From assembly GCA_964036045.1 (NCBI GenBank), contig OZ038402.1:8386971-8450970 (forward strand): a DNA stretch of 64,000 nucleotides, in the 5' to 3' direction. The stretch comes from Eutreptiella sp. 'Long Island Sound 2002'. Lineage: Eukaryota > Euglenozoa > Euglenophyceae > Eutreptiales > Eutreptiaceae. Shown here piece after piece: positions 1 through 10,536 of this stretch. Position 1 is the stretch's first letter, and each line of letters starts with the position of its first letter. The notes below the pieces were generated by a model. It was not told the origin of the DNA, ran no database searches, and was given only the letters and a program-made list of their open reading frames with translations. The position numbers were made by a program, and so were the translations under genes.

Positions 1-1
1 G

Positions 2-625
2 AGGAGACTCTATCCAGCTCCTAAAGAGCAGGCCGACGAGATCGAGCGACAGATACAAGAATGTATCGACGCTGGCCTAGTCCTGGAGTACAAGGACGGG
101 GCCTACCCCCTACACTGCAGCCCCTGTTTCCTGGCCAAACCTGGGTCTACAGCCAAACGGCTGGTAGTGGACTACGGAGAGCTACACAAGAAAACGTTGA
201 ACCACTCAGGGTCCATTCCCAATATGGAGTCTACCCTGGAGAAGATAGCCTCCTGTCGCTACAGGACCAAGTTGGACAAGAGGAGCGGATTCTGGCAAGT
301 GGACCTGACGCCCAACGCTCAGGAGCTACTGGCCTTCATCACCCCTCAGGGGAGGGTGTTCAAGTGGAAGGTCATGCCATTTGGTGTGGCCAACGCACCC
401 GCTCTATCTCTCTAGAGCTGATGAACAAGATCTTGTCCATCCTACGAAGGATACCTAAGGTGCAGGAGCTTATATCCCGTGGGGCCCAGATGGAAGCTCA
501 CATCGACGATGTATGCCTCGGGACCAATACCCAGGAGGACCACCTAATTCTCTTGGGTGAGTTCTTTGCGGTCCGCCAGGAGAACCACACACGACTCAAG
601 CTGGAGAAGCGTGAGTTCATGCAGG
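2..625 (+). pseudogene. pol: Element B pol, left part: reverse transcriptase fragment of a Ty3/gypsy chromovirus
   Basis: The frame opens at the window edge and runs to a TAG at 413-415. It shows the RT fingers/palm: LVVDYGE near 165-185, the SGFWQVDL block, and VMPFGVANAP near 370-400. The reading then moves to another frame (ELMNKIL, then AHIDDV near 500), so an indel lies at about 400-418. The HIDDV box is the catalytic YxDD equivalent. The protein is closely similar to Pol of element A. It stops at 625, where element C is inserted, and the next codons are found at 14260: joining 625 to 14260 gives an open frame through MQ-E-TMQYLGF. Because of the frameshift here and a second one near 14690, this copy cannot make a full Pol. 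The 5' LTR and gag lie outside the window. Confidence 0.93.
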
Positions 626-1188
626 TGTAATAGGCCGGCCTGGGCAACTAGGACAGGGCTGCAGGAGCCCTGCCGCGATCGCGCATTCGCGCGTCGCAGA
701 CGCAAATGCCAGAGTGGAATCAGAACAGAGAAAGAAAGAGAGAAGCTCTGTGTTACGTTATTTTGTGGTTGCTTATTTATTATTATTTCTGTGCTTGGCA
801 ATCTTTTGGTTGTTGTAGATATGTTGCATGGAGGGGTGCCAAAGTCCCCAAACTGCCCACGCTCGTGACGCCGGCAGTGACCGCTCAGGCAAGCAAGGGA
901 CTCCGTGCTGAACAACGACAATGGAGATCAAAACTGCTTGGTGCTTATTAAGGTGCAGGGTTTGCGTGCGGGATGTGTAGATCAGTGCATGCACAGCGCA
1001 AAGTACAAGGAGTGCAGAACAAACAGGACCCAAGGAGTGCAGAACAAGCAAGGAAAAGCAGCAACCACTAAGGGGAACGAACGTCAAAGGTTTTGAGAGT
1101 TTGAGGTTACAAGAGTTTGAATAAACAAGGAGAACGGGTTTCCGAGAAATCGCAAGAGTTTTGGGTTACCTCTGCCGAATGCCTTACA
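626..1188 (+). repeat. Element C 5' LTR
   Basis: 563 bp, TG...CA with the terminal inverted repeat TGTAA/TTACA. It carries AATAAA at 1120-1125, a possible polyadenylation signal that reads AGTAAA in the other copy. By eye it differs from the right LTR at roughly ten positions. Confidence 0.93.
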
Positions 1189-1197
1189 AAACTCTCA
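1189..1197 (+). other. Element C primer-binding site, apparently self-priming
   Basis: AAACTCTCA directly abuts the 5' LTR. Its exact reverse complement TGAGAGTTT lies inside the LTR at 1094-1102. There is no tRNA-type TGG start. The arrangement matches the Tf1/sushi type, in which the 5' part of the transcript folds back as primer. Nine base pairs alone is modest evidence; elements D, E and F show the same layout. Confidence 0.5.
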
Positions 1198-1450
1198 GCT
1201 AAGTACGAATGCCCCGAAGCTCTCCAACTGCAGCGCTGAGGCAGCCCCGCGAGTGCACAGTGCAGCGATCGAGCAGCAGGGCAAAGCCAGCTCAGTTGGG
1301 AGACGCGTGCCAGAAGAACAGCACCAAAATTGGTACGATACCAGCGCTGCGTTACAGCGCTGAGAGAGACCCGAAGTATGAGCGCCGCGTTGAACGCTGA
1401 GAGGGAACCGAAGTACCAGCGCTGCGCTACAGCGCTGAGAGGGAACCGAA
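1198..1450 (+). repeat. Element C interior, left part: degenerate GC-rich tandem array
   Basis: Repeats of about 36 bp built on GAAGTACCAGCGCTGCGCTA and CAGCGCTGAGAGGGA, degenerate toward the left. The array continues at 12651-12900 on the far side of element A, showing that A landed inside it. I see no coding sequence. Confidence 0.8.
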
Positions 1451-2160
1451 GAAAGATGTCCTTGAATTATGCCCTAGATATTTGGATGTAGTCCTGCAGG
1501 TTTTGTAGTTGAAAACCCCAAACAAAGCAGCAAGTAGAGCAAGGACAGGATGTGGATCGAATCAATGATTGTTTTTGGAATCCAGTGTAACACAGAAGGG
1601 CTGCAGATAGACAAAGCAGGTTTATGCACATAGATTCAATCACAAATGGATAATACAAAAGGTTTTATATGAAAATTGGTCTGACTCTTGCCTCAGAGGT
1701 TGCAAGTGGCACTTCATGTGCACTCTTTTGGGTGAAATGGTGCTGGTTAGGACTGAGGGGCATGAATGTCAGGACCACACAGAAAATGACTTGGCCAAGC
1801 AACTGAATTCAGAAACAGTTACAAAGTAGGACCACAATAAGTGGTAGAAACAATTGAGTATAGGGGTCTTGGGGTGGGAGACCACTAGGCTTAACCTCCA
1901 AGGCCAACAAGCATGAAATGCCTGATTTTTTTTGGTATGTCCTCCATGAAGGAAGGTACCTCCGCTCAGTTGAGTGGTAGGGGTGAACTTCATGGGGGGG
2001 GCTAGGGTCACAACCCTAGTTACTTTGAGAAAGTGTACTTTAGGCAACAAGAGAGAGATAAAAACACTTAAGTTTGTCTTAGCATCAACAAAGGGTTTTA
2101 AGGGGGGCTTAGCCTGGATCAAGCCCTCCAAGAAAGACATGGCAGTGACTTTTTCTTACT
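1451..2160 (-). repeat. Element A 3' LTR
   Basis: 710 bp, about 98% identical by eye to 11942-12650. On the element strand it is preceded by the polypurine tract CAGGGGGG (just right of 2160), which fits a plus-strand primer. A TATA-like CATATAAAAC occurs near 1664-1673 on the minus strand. Confidence 0.93.
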
Positions 2161-4863
2161 CCCCCCTGAAGTACTAGTTCATGAAGCTAGTAGGACCAAG
2201 GAAAAAGGCTCAAATTCCCCCAAAATTACCTCCAAAAATGCATTAAACTCACCAAAAACATCCTCATCACTTCATAGAAGCCTATCACACTGTAGGTACC
2301 CTTGAAAAACAGTGTAATGTACCGTCAATGATGTCCCTTCGATGGGGCATTCCTCAAAAGTCGCCGGCGTGCGACGAAAACTTTCGGAAAAAGTTTGGGG
2401 GTAGTGGGAATTGAACCCAGGACTCCCTCCCTAGAGCACATGTGCTTGACCACTAGGGTACAGTCGAACGCTCTAATGCGGACGGCTATCGCCGTATAAA
2501 CAGCGTTTTAGTAAACGTCCTGACCAAAGGCCAGGGCGGAGCAATACTCCCAATGGAGGACACAAACCCCCAGGAGCCGGAAAAAATAGAAAATGTAACC
2601 AGCAGGGAGTGATTCCTGCGGTTTAGCGGAGGGGGTTGCGATTTAGCAAGTGAAATCGTTAAAAATCGACGAAACCACGCGGGAAATCGTCATTTTTACA
2701 CATAACTAAAAGTCGCAGACAAGCGCAAAGGAAGCGGACTCCAAGAAAAGGGTTGCGCAAGCGTAAACGGCTTTTGGAAAAGAAGGTATGAGCCGTAGTT
2801 TTTAAAGTTTTAAAGGGAATTTTTGCACAGTTGGATCAAAATTTTTATAAACTTCAGAGTCAAGCATTCAAATTCAGCCCATACTACAGAGCAGGTCAAC
2901 AACCCATCTCTCAGGTATGTCAGTGTCACCTCACACTCACGCATTGCGTTCGTGTTGGTTGTTTCGTCAAAACGTTAGGGTTGTCAACGCTGTGCTCGTT
3001 GGGGGGTCGCGTGTTCTTCTCTCGTGCTCTGCACAGGTAAAAGCAGGAATGAAAGGTATGTGATGCGAATGGAGCGTGCAGCGCGCACGTAGGGTTAGAA
3101 TATGCGCTGTTCTCGCGATGCATGTGCCTAATCGAGGCATCCACACGCTGTGACGCTTTACCTGTATCCGAAATTCACCCTTGTTTTCTTCTTCACAGGT
3201 AAGTACAGAAAGCGTTTGTTCGTGTGCGGCCGTGGCGTTAAAGTTGAGTTGCTTAAAACGCTTCGGTTTGTTTTGTGTTCGTTTCAATTCGGCATTCACA
3301 CGATGCACTGTGAGTAAGGTAGGTTAGCCCAGGAGGAGCCCACCTCCTGGTTGAGTCAGTGGTTCAGCCTCCCTTCCCTGCGTGCGCATGATGCATTAAA
3401 GGGTAGGCCACGCGAATTGCGCACGGTAAACCTTGTTTAGGTTACCCAGAGGCTCCTCGGTACGTTCTTTAAGAGAACCTGAGTAGTTTCTTAAAGCTTG
3501 CTTGCTTGACAGGGGTAGCTGAATCTTCAGCGTGTTTGCGAACAGTGTATTATACGTCACACTGAGAAGGGTATAATACCTGGAGTGTGGCTTGGTTCCT
3601 CCGTCGCAAACACCCCTTCATTTGCCTCTTTTGTACAGGTGGGAGAGGTTAAGGGTGATTGGTGCACGCAGCAGCTGCCTTCGGCGCCTATCCATTTTTC
3701 TGCCCAAGCAAAACAGGGGCGCTGATCACAAATCAAATCACTGTGCCTCAGCCAGTAGTGGCGAGGGCAGTCCGACCTCAACGACATCTGCGCTGTGCAC
3801 GCAACGAGAGCACCCCTTCCCTCCAAGCCCTAGCAGGGGAAACGCGTTGTGGCGTCCCCTGTTAGGCCACAGCTGCTTAGGAGCGCTGTGTTCTCTTGTC
3901 TTCTTCACAGGAGGGCCATTAGGGCCTGCGTGAACTTCGACAGCAGCACCCAGTAGCGTGTGTAGGGGTTAGGGTCAACAGGCCTGGCAGAGGTGAGTGC
4001 AAGTGATGAGTGCTCACCCTGCCTTCGAAGGCCGGTGCTGGCGTTAGTGAGTGTAGTGTAGTGGTGTCTCCTGTCCCGCGTGCTTTTCCTCGTGGGCAGG
4101 GGAGTGCGTTAGCCCTTGGCCTGTAGCAAAAATGGGCGTTTTGTATGCCCTTAGCACATTTGGCCACCCCTCCCCTCTTAGTAGGTAGGGCTTTTGCCGT
4201 CCTACCCCAAGGATAGGCGCCAGCACAGAAATTGCGCGCCATAGGAATGGTAATAGTACCTGATTAGGACCTTCGGTCCGACGTCAGCGAAGCCTGGTCT
4301 CCGGGAGCCACGCTGGGGAGAGAAGTGAGACACATACAGACATACGTAGCACACTTAGGGGTATGGTAAACCCTGTAAGGAAGGGTAGAACCCCACGGGT
4401 CTGGACCAGTCAGGGGTCCTAACTGTGGGCTCGCTTGTCCCCAAGGAGGGAAGACACACCTTGCCTCATAACACCTTGCTTGTCATTCCCCCCTGGTGTA
4501 GTAAGCCACCGTTCTTCGTTGGCTCTCCAAGGTCATTACATTAGGGCAGTACCCATGCAACACATGGTCAACAAGGCACACACTCGCTGGGTGGCTGCAA
4601 TCCTGATAAGCGGCCACCTGGCTCACGCTGGAAACCATAGGCATGGGTCTGCAGGGCACAGACATGGTCAGTGCAGTGCTCAGTAAGCAGTAGTCTTTGA
4701 GAAACCAATGGCCTTCGGCCAGGGAGTGGTTGTCACAGGGGGGCTAACGGTCCTGTCCTGCGATGCAATGCGGGGCAACTGTGACAACTGCTCTTACACC
4801 CATACACAGGCACGTCTGCAGAAGAGTGCTCACTGCACCTGTCAGTAGACTGACACAGGGCAA
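2161..4863 (-). other. Element A long 3' untranslated region
   Basis: 2.7 kb between the pol stop and the 3' LTR with no convincing gene. Two blocks (about 3390-3850 and 3900-4350) are clearly homologous to the 3' UTR of element B (about 16720-17280 and 18420-18800). The differences I checked in the possible sense frame are mostly amino-acid-changing, so I read it as non-coding. A tRNA-like fragment lies at 2397-2466. Confidence 0.8.
2397..2466 (-). other. tRNA-like (pol III promoter-like) fragment
   Basis: On the minus strand, CCTAGTGGTCAAGCAC resembles an A box and GGTTCAATTCC (2407-2417) a B box/T-arm, at tRNA-like spacing. The acceptor stem does not pair, so this is not a functional tRNA gene as read; a SINE head or tRNA pseudogene is more likely. 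A similar piece lies at 20308-20386. Confidence 0.4.
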
Positions 4864-7800
4864 TTAGTTTCCCTTCTTACGCTGGGACATAGTCTCAGCA
4901 CGGGTTAGGAGCTGCCCCTCGTTGTTCTCAACGAGGTAAGTGCGGAAGATGGGGTTGATACTCCCATCTGGTTGTATGAAGGCTGACATAGGTTCCCAGG
5001 TCGCCTCAGACAACCCATAGCCATCCCACAGGGTAAGGAATTTCCAGCCCTGTTTATACTCGTGGCGAGCAATACCTGCAACCACGTAGTAACCATCGAC
5101 TGCCATCTCATCGGCAGTCATCTCTTCGAGTTCGTCTGCCTCCTCTGGACTGGCAGCGTTCTCTAGGTCTATACGTTCAATCTCACTGTCGCTGAGGCGC
5201 CACTCATCCCAAGACAAGTCGTCAGGGGAGTGATAGTGCCTCAACTGCTTAGGTGCACACAGCAGTTCACCAACTAGACGTGGACTGCACCTGACATGGA
5301 TCCTGGATCCATCTATCCTGATGATACGATAGGGTCCAAAGTAAGGGTCCTGTAGGCAGTTACGTGGCCAGGAGGGTAGGCGTGAATGGTGTACCAAAAC
5401 AAGGTCACCAACCTTGAAGCTGGCAGGTCGCCGTAGGCGGTTCCGTCGGCTCTGTTGACGGTCACGAATGTGCCTCAGGTTGGTACCAGCTTGGTTAGCC
5501 AAAGACTGCTTGTGTTCCAGCCAATCTCCCACAGGGCTCTTGAAGTCCTCAGGGAAAGGGGTTTTGAAGAACCATGCAGGTCGTCCTGCATGGAACAGTT
5601 CGTGGGGGGTGAAACCCGTAGAAGAGCTCCGCTGTGAGTTCATGGACAGAACTGCCCAGGGCACTAGGCGTACCCAGTCCTTGGTGCGCTCCTGTTTCAT
5701 CAGGATTCTTAAGTTTTGCTCCACCACACGGTTCTGTCTCTCACAGAGAGGGTTAGACGTGTGGGTATAGGGCACACCTGTGGTTACCTCCACGTTGAAG
5801 GCATTTAGCACTTGTTTGTACCACCCAGTGTCACTGCGGATGCGTACATCCTCATCAGAGTGCACCTGTTTAGGTGCTCCATAGGGTTCGAACCATTGTT
5901 CGACCAACATTTTTACAGTCTGCTCACCTGTGATTTTCTTATTGCAAGGGAACACACGGGTGAAGCGAGATAGACCACAGGTGACCACGAGGCAACTATC
6001 ATAGCCGCCAAAGCGTGGTAGGCCGTGGATGTAATCTACGTAGAGAAGAGAGTTAGCACAATAGGGTATGGGTAAGCTGGAGATCAGACCCCTATCCCTA
6101 CTGTCGCTCTGCTTGCTGGCATGACAGCCACAAGCATCCACAATGGTCTGCATACGCGACCTCAGTTCAGTCAGGGTTAGACTAGAGTAGAAACACTCAC
6201 GGAAGGTGTCCACTGAGCGATTAGCGCCAGTGTGACCACAACTGAGATGGGACCACTGTAGGCACCCATCCAGTCGTGCCTCAGGCACCACAATTCGGTC
6301 CTCGTAGAAGAGGTACTGATTGTTTTTATACCACTGGTGCCCGTCAATGACACGGGGTTCGAGACCAGTGCTGAGGGTCTGGAGAATTTCTTCATACTCT
6401 GACTGATAGTCGGTTAGACTCCAACCCTCCAGGATTCCAGCAGTGCGCATGGACAGGTCAAGCTGGACATCCATACGCTGGAAAGCCTCTTTGGCGAGCG
6501 CCTCAGAGCTCTCACCAATAAGCGCATCGAAGTTGTTGCGCGATATATAGTCAGACAGTTCATTCTTAATCCCGGGGATATGATGCACTGTCAGCCTGAA
6601 CTGGCTCAGGTAAGTCCACCACCGTTTTAGCTTCGCTTTTTCTGGTGGTGGGACCTTCTGAAAAGACTTCACAGGCTCCTGGTCACACAGCCAGACAATA
6701 GGGTTAGACCCCAGGAGTCGGGATTGTGACGATAGCACCAACATACCGGCCAGGAGTTCCTGGTCATAGGTGCTGTAGTTGGAACGCGCTTGGTTCCATT
6801 TCCAATTCCAGTGTCCCAGTGGTACCAGTCGCCACTCACTGGTAGGATAGTCATGTTTCAACGAACCATCACGGTTCAGTCCAGTAGTACGATAATGGCA
6901 GTGGGTTAGTTCAGCGGGGTTAAGCTCCTGCCATTGGTAGATCGTACCTCCCCCCCCTACATCACTGGCATCAGTGATCAGGACTATCTCGCCCTCAGGG
7001 CGGGGCACTCCCAGGCAGTTGGAGGAGGCGATCTTCTTCTTCAACTCCTGGAAACACTCTTCCTCTCTGGAGGTCCACCTCCAGGGAGTAGTTTTCTTGA
7101 TCAGGTCAGTGAGGGGTGCAGAGGAGTAAGTAAAATTGTGGATGTGACGCCGATAGAAATTACAGGCGCCCACAAAACTCCTCACATCGTGTAGACCCTT
7201 CTTAGGGTCATCGCGAATCTGCATGTCCTGTAGGGGCTGCATCTTAGACGCGGCTGGTTTCCACCAGCCATACCCCACGTCGAAACCCAAATACTCCATC
7301 TCCTCTTTCATAAACTCACATTTTTCGAGTTTGATTCGGAGATGGTTTTCTTGACAGACAGTGAAAAATTCACGGAGGAGAAGGACATGGTCCTCTTTGG
7401 TATTAGTACCCAAACTCACGTCGTCGATGTGAGCCTCCATTTCTGCACCCCGAGAAATCAACTCTTGTACTAGAGGCCTGCGCCTCAGTATGTACAAAAT
7501 TTTGTTCATAAGCTCCTGGAAGAGCGCTGGGGCATTAGCCACCCCGAAAGGCATAACCTTCCACTTGAAGACACGACCCTTAGGGGTTATAAAGGCAAGC
7601 AGCTCCTGAGCTGCGGCGGTTAGGTCAACCTGCCAGAAACCAGAGCGTTTGTCCATTTTGGTCTTATACCTGCATTTGGCAATACGCTTCAGGGTGTTTT
7701 CCATGTTAGGAATACTCCCTGGGTGGCTCTGGGTTTTCTTGTTGACCTCACCATAGTCTACAACAAGACGTAGGGCAGTCGACCCTGGTTTAGCAACAAG

Positions 7801-10506
7801 GAAACAGGGACTGCAGTGATGGGGATAGTCCCCGTGTTTATACTCTTCAACGAGGCCAGCATCAATGCATTTTTGGATCTGGCGCTCGAGTTCTTCAACC
7901 TCTTCCTGTGGAGCGGGATAGGGACGACGCCTCACTCGCGTCTTTTCGAATTCTGGTTTCAATTTCAAGTCCATCTGGACCAGTTTTTTACAAGAAAGGG
8001 GAGGCGGCAAGGCGCCGAACACCTCCTCATAGGTCATCAGCAGTTTCTTCAGGCGGGGGTCAAGGTTAAGACTCTCGAGTTTCTGAAGGAAATCCTCCTC
8101 AGCATGGAGGTTGCTTTTTCCATGTTCTTTCTTTTTATGCCGATTAGCAGTTTCGGCAGGTACAGTACCATCGTCCCACTCAGGGGGACATTGCTGCCCA
8201 TAGTGAAGAGAATACACTAGAGGTATCTCAGGATCAGGCAGCGTATAGGACTCATCGTCCTCCTCAGACCAGATGGAGTATTTCCAGGTCTGTCTGAGGT
8301 ATTGCAGCCGCTCTTGGCGCTCAATACCTTCGGCCTTCAGGTACAACAGCCGTCGGAGTTCTTGAGTGTCATGCTCAGACAATGGCATGTTATTAGCAGC
8401 AGGCCGTGCCAGAGCATCAGCACTCCGGGCCACGGGTTCACCTGTGTGCACAGGCTGCATGTGTAGCACTGGTGTCCCAACAGAGGAAGCGGGTTCAGAG
8501 GTTGACTCTAGATCTACCTCCTCTAGCAACAGCTGTGCCAGGAAAGCACTATGTTTTAGGTCAACACAGCTGGGATCAACAGAGGGAATAGTGCTGGCGA
8601 TCTCAGACAGTTGGTCGTCAGCATCCTCTTTTACAGCTGCAGGTTCCAGATAGTCATCAGGAGACTCACACCCTGTAAGTGTGGCAGATAGGTGCTCAGG
8701 AGATCGATTTTTGAGATCATAAAGGGTCAGGCCACGATTTTCGGCCATGACCTCTTTTAGTAGCACCTGGTCCAGGTCACACAGGGGTACAGGATTGAGA
8801 GATCCATCGATGATGGACAGGAAACTGGCCCACTCAGGGGCCTGCATAGCTGTGTCCGAGTCCTCAGGCACATAGATGGGGCCGTCGGGGAGTTGCACTC
8901 TTGCCACGGTCATTCGGTTAAGCATACGGCGCCAGTAAGCATGTTCACCAGAGCAACCCCAGTCAGGGGTGCACATAACAACCCTTTCTCCCTCATAAGC
9001 GATCTTGGTTAGAACCTTCGCGAGCAGGGAGAAGGGAGGGTTAGCATACGCTAGGCCCATTGCTTTCCAGAAGAAACGGAAAGCATTGTTCATTTGTTTT
9101 GAGCAGTACAACTGCATGATGTGCTGTTGTTGGCTCGCAAACAATTCCACCTGGATCTCATCCAGGTTTACCTGAAGGGCCGCCAGTCCATTTTCGAGAA
9201 CATGACGGGCCAGCTGGTAGTTTTCAGTACGATAGTTCGTCTTGGCTGCGTAGCGCAGCCCAGACTCTTTTCGTCCTGACAGCTCCAAAGGAACGGACAA
9301 TAGCCCACTGCCAAACTCGCAGTGCAAAGAGTAAGGACGCTGTAGGGACAGCATTTTTACCTGGGGGTTCCTTCTTAGAAAGTCGGTGCCAATGACGATG
9401 TCAAAGGCGTCAGTGTCCAACACTCTGCAGTGTTGGGTCACGGTTTCGTCGCCCAGACATATGGTCACATCGACCCCCCCGAAGGAGCGGATGGTACGCC
9501 CATCCCCTACTCTTATGGCCACGGTCTTAGTTTTCTTGAACGTTTTAAGCAGGCGCCGGGCCACTATGGAAAGTGTTGCACCGGTATCAAGCACCACTCG
9601 AAAAACCTGATCCCCGATTTTCACGACGATCCAGAAAACCAAGTCCTCCTCTTCGGAGCCGCCCCCCCATTCCTCATCAGGGAATTTCACATCCGCCCCT
9701 GCAGCCATGAGGGACTTGGCCATCCAGGCCAAGCGCCTCTTCTTAGAATTATTCCCCTCAGGAGTAGCATTATCCCCTTGGGGGCGCTTCTGGGGGACAC
9801 CTGCGGCAGGAGGGGGTGTAGCAGCAGGAGTGGGTGTAGCAACAGGCGCTGATGAGCGCCTCTGGGGGTTAGGGGGTCCAGTTTTGCCACCCCCCTTGCC
9901 ACCTCCTTTACCTTTATCCCCATTCGGGGGATTTCTGGCGGGCGTCTGGGTCTTCTGGCGCTCCGCCTCCTGACGCTTGAGTTTGTCACTCTCGCGTTTC
10001 TTAATGTGGCATTCGTCCTCATAGTGACGACGTTTGCCACAGTAACCACAGGTGATGGTACACCTGAAGTGGTCCTGATGGGTCACAGTTTTCCCATCTT
10101 TAGTATGCTGCTGACGTTTCATCTGCAGCATACAGCCACTGCGGAGATCGCAGTCAGAGGCATGACAAGGTCCCCCCTTGTCATTGACAGGTCGGCAGTA
10201 AAACAGGGGGTGTGTGCCTGCATCAGTTGGAACCTCGTTCATGGCACGTAGGTTGCCCCTCCCTTTACCACCTCCCTGGTTGGTGTTAGTGGGATTTTTA
10301 TGCCCCTTCCCTTCGCCACGTTCGGGGGTAGGGGTACCACCTCGTCCCAAATGCTTCTTGAGGAATTTCTCCATGCGGGAGTCATTCTCTCCCTCAAGAG
10401 CTAGCTCAATCAAGAGATCCACCAGTGTATCGTACGAGTGGGTCCTGCTCTTCCTCTCAGAGGTGGAGCGGCAATCATCCCACGTACGCTGGGGGATCTT
10501 CCTCAT
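4864..10506 (-). CDS. pol: Element A Pol polyprotein: zinc knuckle, protease, RT, RNase H, integrase, chromodomain
   Basis: 1880 codons, intact. A CCHC knuckle (CGYCGKRRHYEDEC) lies near residues 152-165 and an aspartic protease motif LDTGATLS near 306. RT follows: LVVDYGEVN near 915, FGVANAP, and HIDDV near 1027. RNase H has LITDASD near 1178, YDQELLAG and WLCDQEP. The integrase shows a HHCC zinc site (about 1420-1465) and a DDE triad: YVDYIHG near 1490, HSDEDV near 1552 and CERQNRVVEQ near 1587. It is followed by a GPY-type module (DPYFGPYRI) and a chromodomain (about 1800-1860, ending EATWEPMSAF). The chromodomain probably steers integration to particular chromatin. The listed ATG is nine codons after the gag UAG in the same frame, so Pol may be made as a Gag-Pol fusion rather than from this start. 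It ends in TAA. Confidence 0.96.
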   Translation of the reverse strand: MRKIPQRTWDDCRSTSERKSRTHSYDTLVDLLIELALEGENDSRMEKFLKKHLGRGGTPTPERGEGKGHKNPTNTNQGGGKGRGNLRAMNEVPTDAGTHPLFYCRPVNDKGGPCHASDCDLRSGCMLQMKRQQHTKDGKTVTHQDHFRCTITCGYCGKRRHYEDECHIKKRESDKLKRQEAERQKTQTPARNPPNGDKGKGGGKGGGKTGPPNPQRRSSAPVATPTPAATPPPAAGVPQKRPQGDNATPEGNNSKKRRLAWMAKSLMAAGADVKFPDEEWGGGSEEEDLVFWIVVKIGDQVFRVVLDTGATLSIVARRLLKTFKKTKTVAIRVGDGRTIRSFGGVDVTICLGDETVTQHCRVLDTDAFDIVIGTDFLRRNPQVKMLSLQRPYSLHCEFGSGLLSVPLELSGRKESGLRYAAKTNYRTENYQLARHVLENGLAALQVNLDEIQVELFASQQQHIMQLYCSKQMNNAFRFFWKAMGLAYANPPFSLLAKVLTKIAYEGERVVMCTPDWGCSGEHAYWRRMLNRMTVARVQLPDGPIYVPEDSDTAMQAPEWASFLSIIDGSLNPVPLCDLDQVLLKEVMAENRGLTLYDLKNRSPEHLSATLTGCESPDDYLEPAAVKEDADDQLSEIASTIPSVDPSCVDLKHSAFLAQLLLEEVDLESTSEPASSVGTPVLHMQPVHTGEPVARSADALARPAANNMPLSEHDTQELRRLLYLKAEGIERQERLQYLRQTWKYSIWSEEDDESYTLPDPEIPLVYSLHYGQQCPPEWDDGTVPAETANRHKKKEHGKSNLHAEEDFLQKLESLNLDPRLKKLLMTYEEVFGALPPPLSCKKLVQMDLKLKPEFEKTRVRRRPYPAPQEEVEELERQIQKCIDAGLVEEYKHGDYPHHCSPCFLVAKPGSTALRLVVDYGEVNKKTQSHPGSIPNMENTLKRIAKCRYKTKMDKRSGFWQVDLTAAAQELLAFITPKGRVFKWKVMPFGVANAPALFQELMNKILYILRRRPLVQELISRGAEMEAHIDDVSLGTNTKEDHVLLLREFFTVCQENHLRIKLEKCEFMKEEMEYLGFDVGYGWWKPAASKMQPLQDMQIRDDPKKGLHDVRSFVGACNFYRRHIHNFTYSSAPLTDLIKKTTPWRWTSREEECFQELKKKIASSNCLGVPRPEGEIVLITDASDVGGGGTIYQWQELNPAELTHCHYRTTGLNRDGSLKHDYPTSEWRLVPLGHWNWKWNQARSNYSTYDQELLAGMLVLSSQSRLLGSNPIVWLCDQEPVKSFQKVPPPEKAKLKRWWTYLSQFRLTVHHIPGIKNELSDYISRNNFDALIGESSEALAKEAFQRMDVQLDLSMRTAGILEGWSLTDYQSEYEEILQTLSTGLEPRVIDGHQWYKNNQYLFYEDRIVVPEARLDGCLQWSHLSCGHTGANRSVDTFRECFYSSLTLTELRSRMQTIVDACGCHASKQSDSRDRGLISSLPIPYCANSLLYVDYIHGLPRFGGYDSCLVVTCGLSRFTRVFPCNKKITGEQTVKMLVEQWFEPYGAPKQVHSDEDVRIRSDTGWYKQVLNAFNVEVTTGVPYTHTSNPLCERQNRVVEQNLRILMKQERTKDWVRLVPWAVLSMNSQRSSSTGFTPHELFHAGRPAWFFKTPFPEDFKSPVGDWLEHKQSLANQAGTNLRHIRDRQQSRRNRLRRPASFKVGDLVLVHHSRLPSWPRNCLQDPYFGPYRIIRIDGSRIHVRCSPRLVGELLCAPKQLRHYHSPDDLSWDEWRLSDSEIERIDLENAASPEEADELEEMTADEMAVDGYYVVAGIARHEYKQGWKFLTLWDGYGLSEATWEPMSAFIQPDGSINPIFRTYLVENNEGQLLTRAETMSQRKKGN

Positions 10507-10536
10507 GAGCCACAGTTGGGGCTCAGTGGCTCCCTA
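10507..10536 (-). promoter_or_regulatory. Candidate gag-pol stop-codon readthrough signal
   Basis: The gag stop UAG (10534-10536) is followed in the same frame by nine sense codons and then pol. One nucleotide after the stop a perfect 7-bp stem can form: GAGCCAC (10526-10532) with GTGGCTC (10507-10513) around a 12-nt loop. The sequence after the stop, GGAG, is like that in murine-type gammaretroviruses, where UAG readthrough makes Gag-Pol. Readthrough is inferred, not shown. Confidence 0.55.

Noticed and set aside
4905-10251. Plus-strand ORFs opposite element A pol
   Set aside because: They are fragmentary and overlap a fully motif-supported 1880-codon minus-strand ORF.
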